Below are positions 1-12,800 of a stretch of DNA of 64,000 bases, piece by piece. The notes under the pieces were generated by a model. It made no database searches. It saw only the letters and a program-made list of their open reading frames with translations, and was not told the DNA's origin. The DNA lies in assembly GCF_027744825.2 (NCBI RefSeq), contig NC_071339.1:25049501-25113500 (forward strand), given 5' to 3'. Origin of the DNA: Synchiropus splendidus. Lineage: Eukaryota; Chordata; Actinopteri; Syngnathiformes; Callionymidae. Both the position numbers and the translations under genes were made by a program. Position 1 is the stretch's first letter. Each line of letters begins with the position of its first letter.

Positions 1-1232
1 TTTGATGTGTAACAACGAGAATGACCCTTTCTGCTATTATGGGAGGTGAAAATTTCATTTTCTGAAGCTTCCCTCCAAAGTTATGGCACAATGCAGAAAA
101 AGCGTTTTCAGCCCGAGATAAGGTGGGTTCCGGAACGCCAAACATAAAAATGTTGATAACTTTGGAAAAACACTTCAAACAGCTTAGATTTGATGTACAA
201 CGACTAGAAAGACCCTTTCTGCTATAGTGGGAGGTGAAAATTTCATGTTCTGAAGCTTCCCTCCAAAGTTATGGCACAATGCAGAAAACGCGTTTTCAGC
301 CCGAGATATGGTCGTTTCCGTAACGCCAAACATAAAAATGTTGATAGCTTTCGAGAAACACTTCAAACAACTTATATTTGATGTGCAACTACTCAAAAGA
401 CCCAGTCTGTTATAGTGGGAGTTGAAAATTTCATGTTCTGAAGCTTCTCTGCAAAGTTAAGGAACAATGCAGAAAACGCGTTTTAAGCCTGAGATAAGGT
501 CGATTCCGGTACGCCAAACATAAAAATGTTGATAACTCTGGAAAAAGACTTCAGACAGCTTAGATTTGATGTGCAACTAATGGAAAGACCCTTTCTGCTA
601 TAGTGTGAGGTGAACATTTCATGTTCTGAAGCTACCCTGAGAAGTTATGGCACAATGCACAAAACGAGTTTTCAGCCTGAGATAAGGTGGGTTCCGGAAC
701 GCCAAACATAAAAATGTTGATAACTTTGGAAAAACACTTCAAATAGCTGAGATTTGATGTGTAACAACGAGAATGACCCTTTCTGCTATTATGGGAGGTG
801 AAAATTTCATTTTCTGAAGCTTCCCTCCAAAGTTATGGCACAATGCAGAAAAAGCGTTTTCAGCCCGAGATAAGGTGGGTTCCGGAACGCCAAACATAAA
901 AATGTTGATAACTTTGGAAAAACACTTCAAACTGCTTAGATTTGATGTACAACGACTAGAAAGACCCTTTCTGCTATAGTGGGAGGTGAAAATTTCATGT
1001 TCTGAAGCTTCCCTCCAAAGTTATGGCACAATGCAGAAAACGCGTTTTCAGCCCGAGATATGGTCGTTTCCGTAACGCCAAACATAAAAATGTTGATAGC
1101 TTTCGAGAAACACTTCAAACAACTTATATTTGATGTGCAACTACTCAAAAGACCCAGTCTGTTATAGTGGGAGTTGAAAATTTCATGTTCTGAAGCTTCT
1201 CTGCAAAGTTAAGGAACAATGCAGAAAACGCG
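1..1232. repeat. 4-monomer duplication (1-480 and 753-1232)
   Basis: Bases 1-480 and 753-1232 are almost identical at an offset of 752 bp (4 x 188), sharing rare variants such as GTGTAACAACGAGAATGACC, GAGATATGGTCGTTTCCG and GACCCAGTCTGTTATAG. Beyond 480/1232 the copies diverge (TTTTAAGCC against TTTTCAGCC), so only part of the 4-mer period is still matched. Confidence 0.9.
284..297. other. 14-bp perfect palindrome GAAAACGCGTTTTC (representative copy)
   Basis: The element reads the same on both strands and holds an MluI site and two CpGs. It occupies unit positions 139-152 and appears, intact or with one or two substitutions, in nearly every monomer. Frequent derivatives are GAAAACACGTTTTC, GAAAACGCATTTTC, GAAAACGTGTTTTC and AAAAAGCGTTTTC. 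The first three are CpG transitions. A protein-binding or cruciform role is possible but not shown by the sequence. Confidence 0.9.
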
Positions 1233-3400
1233 TTTTCAGCCTGAGATAAGGTGAGTTCCGGAACGCCAAACATAAAAATGTTGATAACTTTGGAAAAACA
1301 CTTCAGACAGGTTAGATTTGATGTGCAACTACTAGAAAGACCCTTTCTGCGATAGTGGGAGGTGAACATTTCATGTTCTAAAGCTTCCCTGCAAAGTTAT
1401 GGCACAATGCAGAAAATACGTTTTCAGCCTGAGATAAGGTGGGTTCCGGAAAACCAAACGTAAAAATGTTGATAACTTTGGAACAACACTTCAGACAGCT
1501 TAGATTTGATGTGCAACTACTAGAAAGACCCTTTCTGCTACAGTGGGAGGTGAAAATTTCAAGTTCTGAAGCTTCCCTGCAAAGTTATGGCACACAACAG
1601 AAAACGCGTTTTCAGCCTGAGATAAGGTGGGTTCCGGAACGCCAAACATAAAAATGTTGATAATTTTGGAAAAAGTATTCAGACAGCTAAGATTTGATGA
1701 GCAAATACTAGAAAAACCCTTTCTGCTATAGTGGGAGGTGAAAATTTCGTGATCTGAAGCTTCCCTGAGAAGTTATGGCACAATGCAGAAAATACGTTTT
1801 CAGCCTGAGATAAGGTGGGTTCCGGAACGCCAAACGTAAAAATGTTGATAACTTTGGAACAACACTTCAGACAGCTTAGATTTGATGTGCAACTACTAGA
1901 AGGACCCTTTCTGTTATCGTGGGATGTGAAAATTCCATGTTCTGAAGCTCCCCAGAAAAGTAAAGGCACAATGCAGAAAACGCGTTTTCAGCCAGAGATA
2001 AGGTGGGTTCCGGAACGCCAAACATAAACATGTTGATAACTTTGGAAAAACACTTCAGACAACTTAGATGTGATGAGCAACTACGAGAAAGACCCTTTCT
2101 GCTATAGTGGGAGGTGAAAATTTCAAGTTCTGAAGCTTCCCTGCAAAGTTATGGCACACAACAGAAAACGCGTTTTCAGCCTCAGATAAGGTGGGTTCCG
2201 GAACGCCAAACATAAAAATGTTGATAACTTTGGAAAAACTATTCAGACAGCTTAGATTTGATGTGCAACTACTAGAAAGACCCTTTCTGCTATAGTGGGA
2301 GGTGAAAATTTCATGATCTGAAGCTTCCCTGAGAAGTTATGGCACAATGCACAAAACGCGTTTTCAGCCTGAGATAAGGTGGGTTCCGGAACGCCAAACG
2401 TAAAAATGTTGATAACTTTGGAACAACACTTCAGACAGCTTCGATTTGATGTGCAACTACTAGAAAGACCCTTTCTGCTATAGTGGGAGGTGAAAATTTC
2501 ATTTTCTGAAGCTTCCCTCCAAAGTTATGGCAAAATGCATAAAACGCGTTTTCAGCCAGAGATAAGGTCGATTCTGGAACGCCAAACATAAAAATGTTGA
2601 TAACTTTGGAAAAACACTTCAGACAGCTTAGATTTGATGTGCAACTACTAGAAAGACCCTTTCTGCTAAGTGGGAGGTGAACATTTCATGTTCTGAAGCT
2701 TCCCTGAGAAGTTATGGCACAATGCAGAAAACGCGTTTTCAGCCTGAGATAAGGTGGGTTCCGAAACGCCAAACGTAAAAATGTTGATAACTTTGGGACA
2801 ACATTTCAGACAGCTTAGATTTGATGTGCAACTACTAGAAACACCCTTTCTGCTATTGTGGGAGGTGAACATTTCATGTTCTAAATGTTCCCTGCAAAGT
2901 TATGGCACAATGCGTAAAACGCGTTTTCAGCCTGAGATAAGGTGGGTTCCGGATCGCCAAACGCAAAAATGTTGATAACTTTGGAACAACACTTCAGAGA
3001 GCTTAGATTTGATGTGCAACTACTATAAAGACCCTTTCTGCAATAGTGGGAGGTCAAAATTTCATGTTCTGAAGCTTCCCTCCAAAGTTATGGCAAAATG
3101 CGTAAAACGCGTTTTCAGCCTCAGATAAGGTCGATTCTGGAACGCCAAACATGAAAATGTTGATAACTTTGGAAAAACACTTCAGACAGCTTAGATTTGA
3201 CGTGCAACTACTAGAAAGACCGTTTCTGCTATAGTGTGAGGTGAAAATTTCATGTTCTGAAGCTACCCTGAGAAGTTATGGCACAATGCACAAAACGAGT
3301 TTTCAGCCTGAGATAAGGTGGGTTCCGGAACGCCAAACGTAAAAATGTTGATAACTTTGGAACAACACTTCAGACAGCTTAGATTTGATGTGCAACTACT
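1141..3400. repeat. Copy 1 of a 12-monomer block (partner 4148-6031)
   Basis: 1141-2290 matches 4148-5297 at offset 3,007 (16 units, minus 1 bp). 2657-3400 matches 5288-6031 at offset 2,631 (14 units, minus 1 bp). Shared rare variants include TTTTGGAAAAAGTATTC, AATTTCGTGATCTGAAGC, CCCCAGAAAAGTAAAGG and TTTGGGACAACATTTC. Two monomers present here (about 2291-2656) are missing from the partner. Confidence 0.9.
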
Positions 3401-4147
3401 AGAAAGACCCTTTCTGCTACAGTGGGAGGTGAAAATTTCAAGTTCTGAAGCTTCCCTGCAAAGTTATGGCACACAACAGAAAACGCGTTTTCAGCCTGAG
3501 ATAAGGTGGGTTCCGGAACGCCAAACATAAAAATGTTGATAACTTTGGAAAAACACTTCAGACAGCTTAGATTTGATGTGCAACTACTGGAAAGACCCTT
3601 TCTGCTATAGTGTGAGGTGAACATTTCATGTTCTGAAGCTACCCTGAGAAGTTATGGCACAATGCAAAAAACGCGTTTTCAGCATGAGACAAGGTGGGTT
3701 CCGGAACGCCAAACATAAAAATGTTGATAACTTCCGAAAAACACTTCAGACAGCTTAGATTTGATGTGCAACTACTAGAAAGACCCTTTCTGCTACAGTG
3801 GGACGTGAAAATTTCATGTTCTGAAGCTTCCCTGCAAAGTCATGACACAATGCAGAAAAAGCGGATTCAGCCTGAGGTAATGTGGGTTCCGGAGCGCCAA
3901 ACGTAAAAATGTTGATAACTTTGGAAAAACACTTCAGACAGCTTAGATTTGATGTGCAATGACTAGAAAGGCCCTTTCTGCTATAGTGGGAGGTGAAAAT
4001 TTGATGTTCTGAAGCTTCCCTGCAAAGTTATGGCACAATGCAGAAAAAGCGTTTTCAGCCCGAGATAAGGTGGGTTCCGGAACGCCAAACATAAAAATGT
4101 TGATAACTTTGGAAAAACACTTCAAACAGCTTAGATTTGATGTGCAA

Positions 4148-6031
4148 CTACTCGAAAGACCCAGTCTGTTATAGTGGGAGTTGAAAATTTCATGTTCTGA
4201 AGCTTCTCTGCAAAGTTAAGGAACAATGCAGAAAACGCGTTTTCAGCCTGAGATAAGGTGAGTTCCGGAACGCCAAACATAAAAATGTTGATAACTTTGG
4301 AAAAACACTTCAGACAGCTTAGATTTGATGTGCAACTACTAGAAAGACCCTTTCTGCGATAGTGGGAGGTGAACATTTCATGTTCTGAAGCTTCCCTGCA
4401 AAGTTATGGCACAATGCAGAAAATACGTTTTCAGCCTGAGATAAGGTGGGTTCCGGAACGGCAAACGTAAAAATGTTGTTAACTTTGGAACAACACTTCA
4501 GACAGCTTAGATTTGATGTGCAACTACTAGAAAGACCCTTTCTGCTACAGTGGGAGGTTAAAATTTCATGTTCTGAAGCTTCCCTGCAAAGTTATGGCAC
4601 AATGCAGAAAACGCGTTTTCAGCCTGAGATAAGGTGGGTTCCGGAACGCCAAACATAAAAATGTTGATAATTTTGGAAAAAGTATTCAGACAGCTTAGAT
4701 TTGATGAGCAAATACTAGAAAAACCCTTTCTGCTATAGTGGGAGGTGAAAATTTCGTGATCTGAAGCTTCCCTGAGAAGTTATGGCACAATGCAGAAAAT
4801 ACGTTTTCAGCCTGAGATAAGGTGGGTTCCGGAACGCCAAACGTAAAAATGTTGATAACTTTGGAACAACACTTCAGACAGCTTAGATTTGATGTGCAAC
4901 TACTAGAAGGACCCTTTCTGTTATCGTGGGATGTGAAAATTCCATGTTCTGAAGCTCCCCAGAAAAGTAAAGGCACAATGCAGAAAACGCGTTTTCAGCC
5001 AGAGATAAGGTGGGTTCCGGAACGCCAAACATAAACATGTTGATAACTTTGGAAAAACACTTCAGACAACTTAGATTTGATGAGCAACTACGAGAAAGAC
5101 CCTTTCTGCTATAGTGGGAGGTGAAAATTTCAAGTTCTGAAGCTTCCCTGCAAAGTTATGGCACACAACAGAGAACGCGTTTTCAGCCTCAGATAAGGTG
5201 GGTTCCGGAACGCCAAGCATAAAAATGTTGATAACTTTGGAAAAACTATTCAGACAGCTTAGATTTGATGTGCAACTACTAGAAAGACCCTTTCTACTAA
5301 GTGGGAGGTGAACATATCATGTTCTGAAGCTTCCCTGAGAAGTTATGGCACAATGCAGAAAACGCGATTTCAGCCTGAGATAAGGTGGGTTCCGAAACGC
5401 CAAACGTAAAAATGTTGATAACTTTGGGACAACATTTCAGACAGCTTAGATTTGATGTGCAACTACTAGAAAGACCCTTTCTGCTATAGTGGGAGGTGAA
5501 CATTTCATGTTCTGAAGCTTCCCTGCAAAGTTATGGCGCAATGCAGAAAACGCGTTTTCAGCCTGAGATAAGGTGGGTTCCGGAACGCCAAACGTAAAAA
5601 TGTTGATAACTTTGGAAAAACACTTCAGAGAGCTTAGATTTGATGTGCAACTACTAGAAAGACCCTTTCTGCAATAGTGGGAGGTCAAAATTTCATGTTC
5701 TGAAGCTTCCCTGCAAAGTTATTGCAAAATGCGTAAAACGCGTTTTCAGCCTCAGATAAGGTCGATTCTGGAACGCCAAACATGAAAATGTTGATAACTT
5801 TGGAAAAACACTTCAGACAGCTTAGATTTGACGTGCAACTACTAGAAAGACCCTTTCTGCTATAGTGTGAGGTGAAAATTTCATGTTCTGAAGCTACCCT
5901 GAGAAGTTATGGCACAATGCACAAAACGAGTTTTCAGCCTGAGATAAGGTGGGTTCCGGAACGCCAAACGTAAAAATGTTGATAACTTTGGAACAACACT
6001 TCAGACAGCTTAGATTTGATGTGCAAATACT
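4148..6031. repeat. Copy 2 of the block at 1141-3400, two monomers shorter
   Basis: This is the partner of 1141-3400. The offset changes from 3,007 to 2,631 near 5,290, which is a clean loss of two units (376 bp) that keeps the monomer phase. That is the signature expected of unequal exchange or slippage between homologous monomer positions. Confidence 0.9.
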
Positions 6032-6119
6032 AGAAAGACCCTTTCTGCTATAGTGGGAGGTGAAAATTTCATGTTCGAAAGGTTCCCTGCAAAGTTATGG
6101 CACAATGCGTAAAACGCGT

Positions 6120-6880
6120 TTTAAGCCTGAGATAAGGTCGATTCCGGTACGCCAAACATAAAAATGTTGATAACTCTGGAAAAAGACTTCAGACAGCTTA
6201 GATTTGATGTGCAACTACTGGAAAGACCCTTTCTGCTATAGTGTGAGGTGAACATTTCATGTTCTGAAGCTACCCTGAGAAGTTATGGCACAATGCACAA
6301 AACGAGTTTTCAGCCTGAGATAAGGTGGGTTCCGGAACGCCAAACGTAAAAATGTTGATAACTTTGGAACAACACTTCAAAAAGCTTAGATTTGATGTAC
6401 AACGACTAAAAAGACCCTTTCTGCTATAGTGGGAGGTGAAAATTTGATGTTCTGAAGCTTCCCTGCAAAGTTATGGCACAATGCAGAAAAAGCGTTTTCA
6501 GCCCGAGATAAGGTCGTTTCTGGAACGCCAACCTAAAAAATGTTGATAGCTTTTAAATAACACTTCAGACAACTTAGATTTGATGTGCAACTACTAGAAA
6601 GACCCTGTCTGTTATAGTGGGAGGTGAAAATTTCATGTTCTGAAGCTTCCCTGCAAAGTTATGGCACAATGCAGAAAACGCGTTTTCAGCCCGAGATATG
6701 GTCGTTTCCGTAACGCCAAACATAAAAATGTTGATAGCTTTCGAGAAACACTTCAGACAACTTATATTTGATGTGCAACTACTCGAAAGACCCAGTCTGT
6801 TATATGGGAGTTGAAAATTTCATGTTCGGAAGCTTCTCTGCAAAGTTAAGGAACAATGCAGAAAACGCGTTTTCAGCCTG
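6120..6880. repeat. Block reusing the variants of 240-720 in a different order
   Basis: 6120-6360 matches 481-720 (offset 5,639; GATAACTCTGGAAAAAGAC, GCTACCCTGAGAAG, CACAAAACGAG). 6630-6880 matches about 240-490 and 990-1240 (offset 6,390 to the first; GAGATATGGTCGTTTCCG at 303, 1055 and 6693). The two pieces appear here in the opposite order to that at the start of the window. Confidence 0.8.
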
Positions 6881-9660
6881 AGATAAGGTGGGTTTCAGAA
6901 CGCCAAACATAAAAATGTTGATATCTTTGGAAAAACACTTCAGACAGCTTAGATTTGATGTGCAACTACTACAAATACCCTTTCTGCTATAGTGGGAGAT
7001 GAAAATTTCATGTTCTAAGGCTTTCCTGCAAAGTTATGGCAAATTGCGCAAAACGCGTTTTCAGCCTGAGAAAAGGTCGATTCAGGAACACCAAACATAA
7101 AAATGTTGATAACTTTGGAAAAACACTTCAGACAGCTTAGATTTGATGAGCAACTACGAGAAAGACCCTTTCTGCTATAGTGGGAGGTGAAAATTTCATG
7201 TTCTGAATCTTCCCTGCAAAGTCATGGCACAATGCAGAAAACCTGTTTTCAGCCTGAGATAAGGTGGTTTCCAGAACGTCAAACATAAAAATGTTGATAA
7301 CTTTGGAAAAACACTTCAGACAGCTTAGATTTGATGTGCAACTACGAGAAAGACCCTTTCTGCTATAGTGGGAGGTGAAAATATCATGTTCTGAAACTTC
7401 CCTGCAAAGTTATGGCACAATGCGTAAAACGCGTTTTCGGCCTGAGATAAGGTCGATTCAGGAACACCAAAACATAAAAATGTTGAAAACTTTCGAAAAA
7501 CACTTCAGACAGCTTAGATTTGATGCGCAACTACAAGAAAGACCCTTTCTGCTATAGTGGGATGTGATAATATCATGTTCTGAACCTTCCTTGCAAAGTT
7601 ATGGCACAATGCGTAAAATGCGTTTTCAGCCTGAGATAAGGTGGGTTCCAGAACGCCAAAATAAAAATGTTGATAACTTTGGAAAAACACTTCAGACAGC
7701 TTAGATTTGATGTGCAACTCCTCGAAAGACCCTATCTGCTATAGTGGGAGGCGAACATTTCATGTTCTGAAGCTTCCCTGCAAAGTTATGCAACAATGCA
7801 GGAAACGCGTTTTCAGCCTGAGATAAGGTCGATTCCGGAACGCCAAACATAAAAATATTGATAACTTTGGAAAAACACTTCAGACAGCTTAGATTTGATG
7901 TGCAACTACGAGAAAGACCCTTTCTGCTATAGTGGGAGGTAAAAATTTCAAGTTCTGAAGCTTCGCTGCAAAGTTATGACACAATGCGTAAAACTCGTTT
8001 TCAGCCTGAGATGAGGTTGATTTCAGAACGCCAAACATAAAAATGTTGATAACTTTGGAAAAACACTTCAGACAGCTTAGATTTGATGCGCAACTACGAG
8101 AAAGACCCTTTCTGCTATAGTGGGAGGTGAAAATTTCATGTTCTGAACCTTCCCTGCAAAGTTGTGGCACAATGCAGAAAACACATTTTCAGCCTGAGAA
8201 AAGGTGGGTTCCGGAACGCCAAACATAAAAATGTTGATAACTTTGGAAAAACACTTCAGACAGCTTAGATTTTATGTGCAACTACTAGAGAGACCCTTTC
8301 TGCTATAGTGGGATTTGAAAATTTCATGTTCAGAAGCTTCCCTGCAAAGTTATGGCAGAATGCGTAAATCGCGTTATCAGCCTGAGATAAGGTCGATTCC
8401 GGAACGCCAAACATAAAAATGTTGATAACTTTGGAAAAACACTTCAGACAGCTTAGATTTGATGTGCAACTACTAGAAAGACCCTTTCTGGTATAGTGGG
8501 AGGTGAAAATTTCATGTTCTGAAGCAACCCTGCAAAGTTATGCCACAATGCAGGAAACGCGTTTTCAGCCTGAGATAAGGTGGGTTCCGGAACGCCAATC
8601 ATAAAAATGTTGATAACTTTCGAAAAACACTTCAGACAGCTTAGATTTGATGTGCAACTACTAGAAAGACCCTTTCTGCTATAGTGGGAGGTAAAAATTT
8701 CATGTTCTGAAGCTTCCCTGCAAAGTTATGGCACAATGCAGAAAACGCGTTTTCAGCCTGAGACTAGGTGGGTTCCAGAACGCCAAACATAAAAATGTTG
8801 ATAACTTTCGAAAAACACTTCAGACAGCTTAGATTTGATGTGCAACTACTAGAAAGAACCTTTCTGCTATAGTTGGACGTGAAAATTTCATGTTCTGAAG
8901 TTTCCCTGCAAAGTTATGGCACAATGCAGAAAACACGTTTTCAGTCTGCGATAAGGTTGATTCCGGAACGCCAAACATAAGAATGTTGATAACTTTGGAA
9001 AAACACTTCAGACAACTTAGATTTGACGTGCAACTATTAGAAATACCCTTTCTGATATAGTGGGAGGTGAAAATTTCATGTTCAGAAGCTTCCCTGCAAA
9101 GTTATGGCACAGTGCAGAAAATGCGTTTTCAGCCTGAGATTAGGTGGGTTCCAGAACGCCAAACAAAAAAATGTTGATAACTTTGGAAAAACACTTCAGA
9201 CAGCTTAGATTTGATGTGCGACTACTAGAAAGACCCTTTCTGCTACAGTGGGAGGTGAAAATTTCATGTTCTGAAGCATCCCTGCAAAGTTATGCCACAA
9301 TGCAGGAAACGCGTTTTCAGCCTGAGATAAGGTCAATTACGGAACGCCAAACATAAAAATGTTGATGACTTCAGAAAAACACTTCAAGACAGCTTAGATT
9401 TGAAGTGCAACTACTAGAATGACCTTTTCTGCTATAGTGGGAGCTTAAAACTTCATGTTCTCAAGCTTCCCTGCAAAGTTATGGCACAATGCAGAAAACG
9501 CATTTTCAGCCGGACATAAGGTTGATTCCGGAACGCCAAACATAAGAATGTTGATAACTTTGGAAAAACACTTCAGACAACTTAGATTTGACGTGCAACT
9601 ATTAGAAATACCCTTTCTGCTATAGTGGGATGTCAAAATTTCATGTTCTGAAGCTTCCCT

Positions 9661-9800
9661 GCAAAGTTATGGCAAAATATGTAAAACGCATTTTCAGCCT
9701 GAGATAAGGTTGTTTCTGGAACGCCAAACATAAGCTTCCCAGCAAAGTTATGGCACAATGCAGAAAACGCGTTTTCAGCCTGAGATAAGTTGGGTTCCAG
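9661..9800. repeat. Truncated monomer junction: 107-bp internal deletion at about 9733
   Basis: The sequence passes directly from CGCCAAACATAA to GCTTCCCAGCAAAG. This removes unit positions from just after the start of the A-run to the HindIII site. The distance between flanking CTTAGATTTG landmarks (9581 and 9850) is 269 bp instead of 376, so 107 bp are missing. In neighbouring CATAAG-type units the two ends share AAG microhomology. It is the only large departure from monomer phase I found in the window. Confidence 0.9.
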
Positions 9801-12800
9801 AACGCCAAACATAAAAATGTTGATAACTTTGGAAAAACACTTCAGACAGCTTAGATTTGATGTGCAACTACTAGAAAGATCCTATCTGCTATAGTGGGAG
9901 GCGAACATTTCATGTTCTGAAGGTTTCCTGCAAAGTTATGGCACAATGCGTAAAACGCTTTTTCAGCCTCAGATAAGGTGGATTCCGGAACGCCAAACAT
10001 AAGAATGTTGATAACTTTGGAAAAACACTTCAGACAGCTTAGATTTGATGTGCAACTACTAGAAAGACCCTTTCTGCTATAGTTGGAGGTGAAAATTTCA
10101 TGTTCTGAAGTTTCCCTCCAAAGTTATGGCACAATGCAGAAAACACGTTTTCAGTCTGAGATAAGGTTGATTCCGGAACGCCAAACATAAGAATGATGAT
10201 AACTTTCGAAAAACACTTCAAACAGCTTAGATTTGATGTGCAACTACTAGAAAGACCCTTTCTGCTGTAGTGGGAGTTGAAAATTTCATGTTCTGAAGCT
10301 TCCCTGCAAAGTTATGGCACAATGCAGAAAACGCGTTTTCAGCATGAGATAAGGTCAATTACGGAACGCCAAACATAAAAATATGATAACTTTGAAAAAA
10401 CACTTCAGACAGCTTAGATTTGACGTGCAACTACTAGAAACACCCTTTCTGCTGTAGTGGGAGTTGAAAATTTCATGTTCTGAAGCTTCCCTGCAAAGTT
10501 ATGGCACAATGCAGAAAACGTGTTTTCAGCCTGAGATAAGGTCGATTCCGGAACGCCAAATATAAAAATGTTGAAAACTATCGAAAAACACTTCAGACAG
10601 CTTAGATTTGATGTGGAACTACGAGAAAGACCCTTTCTGCTATAGTGGGATATGAAAATTTCGTGTCCTGAAGATTCCCTCCAAAGTTATGGCAGAATGC
10701 GTAAATCGCGTATTCAGCCTTAGATAAGGTCGATTCCGGCACGCCAAACATAAAAATGTTGATAACTTTGAAAAAACACTTCAGACAGCTTAGATTTGAT
10801 GTGCAACTACTAGAAAGACCCTTTCTGCTATAGTAGGAGGTGAAAATTTTATATTCTGCAGCTTTCCTGCAAAGTGATGGCACAATGCTGAAAACGCGTT
10901 TTCAGCCTGAGATAAGGTTGATTCCGAAACGCCAAACATAAGAATGTTGATAACTTTGGAAAAACACTTCAGACAGCTTAGATTTGATGTGCAACTACAG
11001 GAAAAAGCCTTTCTGCTATAGTGTGAGTTGAAAATTTCATGTTCTGAAGCTTCCCTGCAAAGTTATGGCACATTGCAGAAAACACGTTTTCAGCCTGAGA
11101 TAAGGTCGATTCCGGAACGCCAAACATAAAAATATGATAACTTTGAAAAAAACACTTCAGACAGCTTAGATTTGATGTGCAACTACTAGAAAGACCCTTT
11201 CTGCTATGGTGGGAGGTGAAAATTTCATGTTCTGAAGTTTCCCTGCAAAGTTGTGGCACAATGCAGAAAAAGCGTTTTCAGCCTGAGATAAGGTCGATTC
11301 TGGAATGCCAAACATAAAAATGTTGATAACTTTGGAAAAACACTTCAGACACCTTAGATTTGACGTGCAACTACTAGAAAGACCCTTTCTGCTATAGTGG
11401 GAGGTGAAAATTTCATGTTCTGAAGTTTCCCTGCAAAGTTATGGCAAAATGCAGAAAACGCGTATTCAGCCTGAGATAAGGTCGATTCCGGAACGCCAAA
11501 CATTAAAATGTTTATAACTTTGGAAATACACTTCAGACAGCTTAGATTTGATGTGCAACTACTAGAAAGACCCTTTCTGCTATAGTGGGATGTGAAAATG
11601 TCATGTACTGAAGCTTCCCTGCAAAGTTATGGCACAAAGCAGAAAACGCGTTTTCAGCCTGAGATGACGTGGGTTCCGGAACGCCAAACATAAAATTGTT
11701 GATAACTTTGGAAAAACACTTCAGACAGCTTAGATTTGATGTGCAACTACTAGAGAGACCCTTTCTGCTAGTGTGGGAGGTGAACATTTCATGTTCTGAA
11801 GCTTCCCTGCAAAGTTATGGCACAATGCAGAAAACACGTTTTCAGCCAGAGATAAGGTCGATTCTGGAATGCCAAACATAAAAATGTTGACAAAATTGGA
11901 AAAACACTTCAGACAGCTTAGATTTGACGCGCAACTACTAGAAAGACCCTTTCTGCTATAGTGGGAGTTGAAAATTTCATGTTCTGAATCTTCCCTGCAA
12001 AGTTATGGCACAATGCAGAAAACGTGTTTTCAGCCTGAGATAAGGTCGATTCAGGAACGACAAATATAAAAATGTTGAAAACTATCGAAAAACACTTCAG
12101 ACAGCTTAGATTTGATGTGCAAGTAGGAGAAAAACCCTTTCTGCTTTTGTGGGAATTGAAAATTTCATGTTCTGAAGCTTTCCTGCAAAGTTATGGCACA
12201 ATGCGTCAAACGCGTTTTCAGTCTGAGATAAGGTGGGTTCCGGAACGCCAAACATAAAAATGTTGATAACTTTGGAAAAACACTTCAGACAGCTTAGATT
12301 TGATGTGCAACTACTAGAGAGACCCTTTCTGCTATAGTGGGAGGTAAACATTTCATGTTCTGAAGCTTCCTTGCAAAGTTATGGCACAATGCAGAAAACG
12401 CGTTTTCAGCCTGAGATAAGGTTGATTCCGGAACGCCAAACATTAAAATGTTGATAACTTTGGAAAAACACTTCAAACAGCTTAGATTTGATGTGCAACT
12501 ACGAGAAAGACCCATTCTGCTATAGTGGGATGTTGAAATGTCATGTTCTGAAGCTTCCCTGAAAAGTTATGGCACAATGCAGAAAACGCGTTTTCAGCAT
12601 GAGACAAGGTCAATTACGGAACGCCAAACATAAAAATATGATAACTTTGAAAAAACACTTCAGACAGCTTAGATTTGATGTGCAACTACTAGAAAGACCC
12701 TTTCTGCTATAGTGGGAGGTGAAAATTTCATGTTCTGGAGTTTCCCTGCAAAGTTATGGCACAATGCAGAAAACGCGTTTTCAGCCAGAGATAAGGTCGA

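Larger units (their letters stand above)
1..6900. repeat. Zone A: monomers with GGAACAACAC and AACGTAAAAATG variants
   Basis: About 37 monomers. Diagnostic variants are GGAACAACACTTC in place of GGAAAAACACTTC, AACGTAAAAATG in place of AACATAAAAATG, CTGAGAAGTTATGG in place of CTGCAAAGTTATGG, and a near-constant GTGGGTTCCGG in place of GTCGATTCCGG. These are rare or scattered outside the zone. The zone is built from overlapping duplications of 4 and about 16 monomers, listed separately. Its right edge is gradual, near 6.9-7.1 kb. No gene is present. Confidence 0.8.

Noticed and set aside
60..110. CTATAGTGGG as a TATA-type promoter element
   Set aside because: It is a fixed part of the unit, mutated in many copies, with no associated gene or consistent downstream signal.
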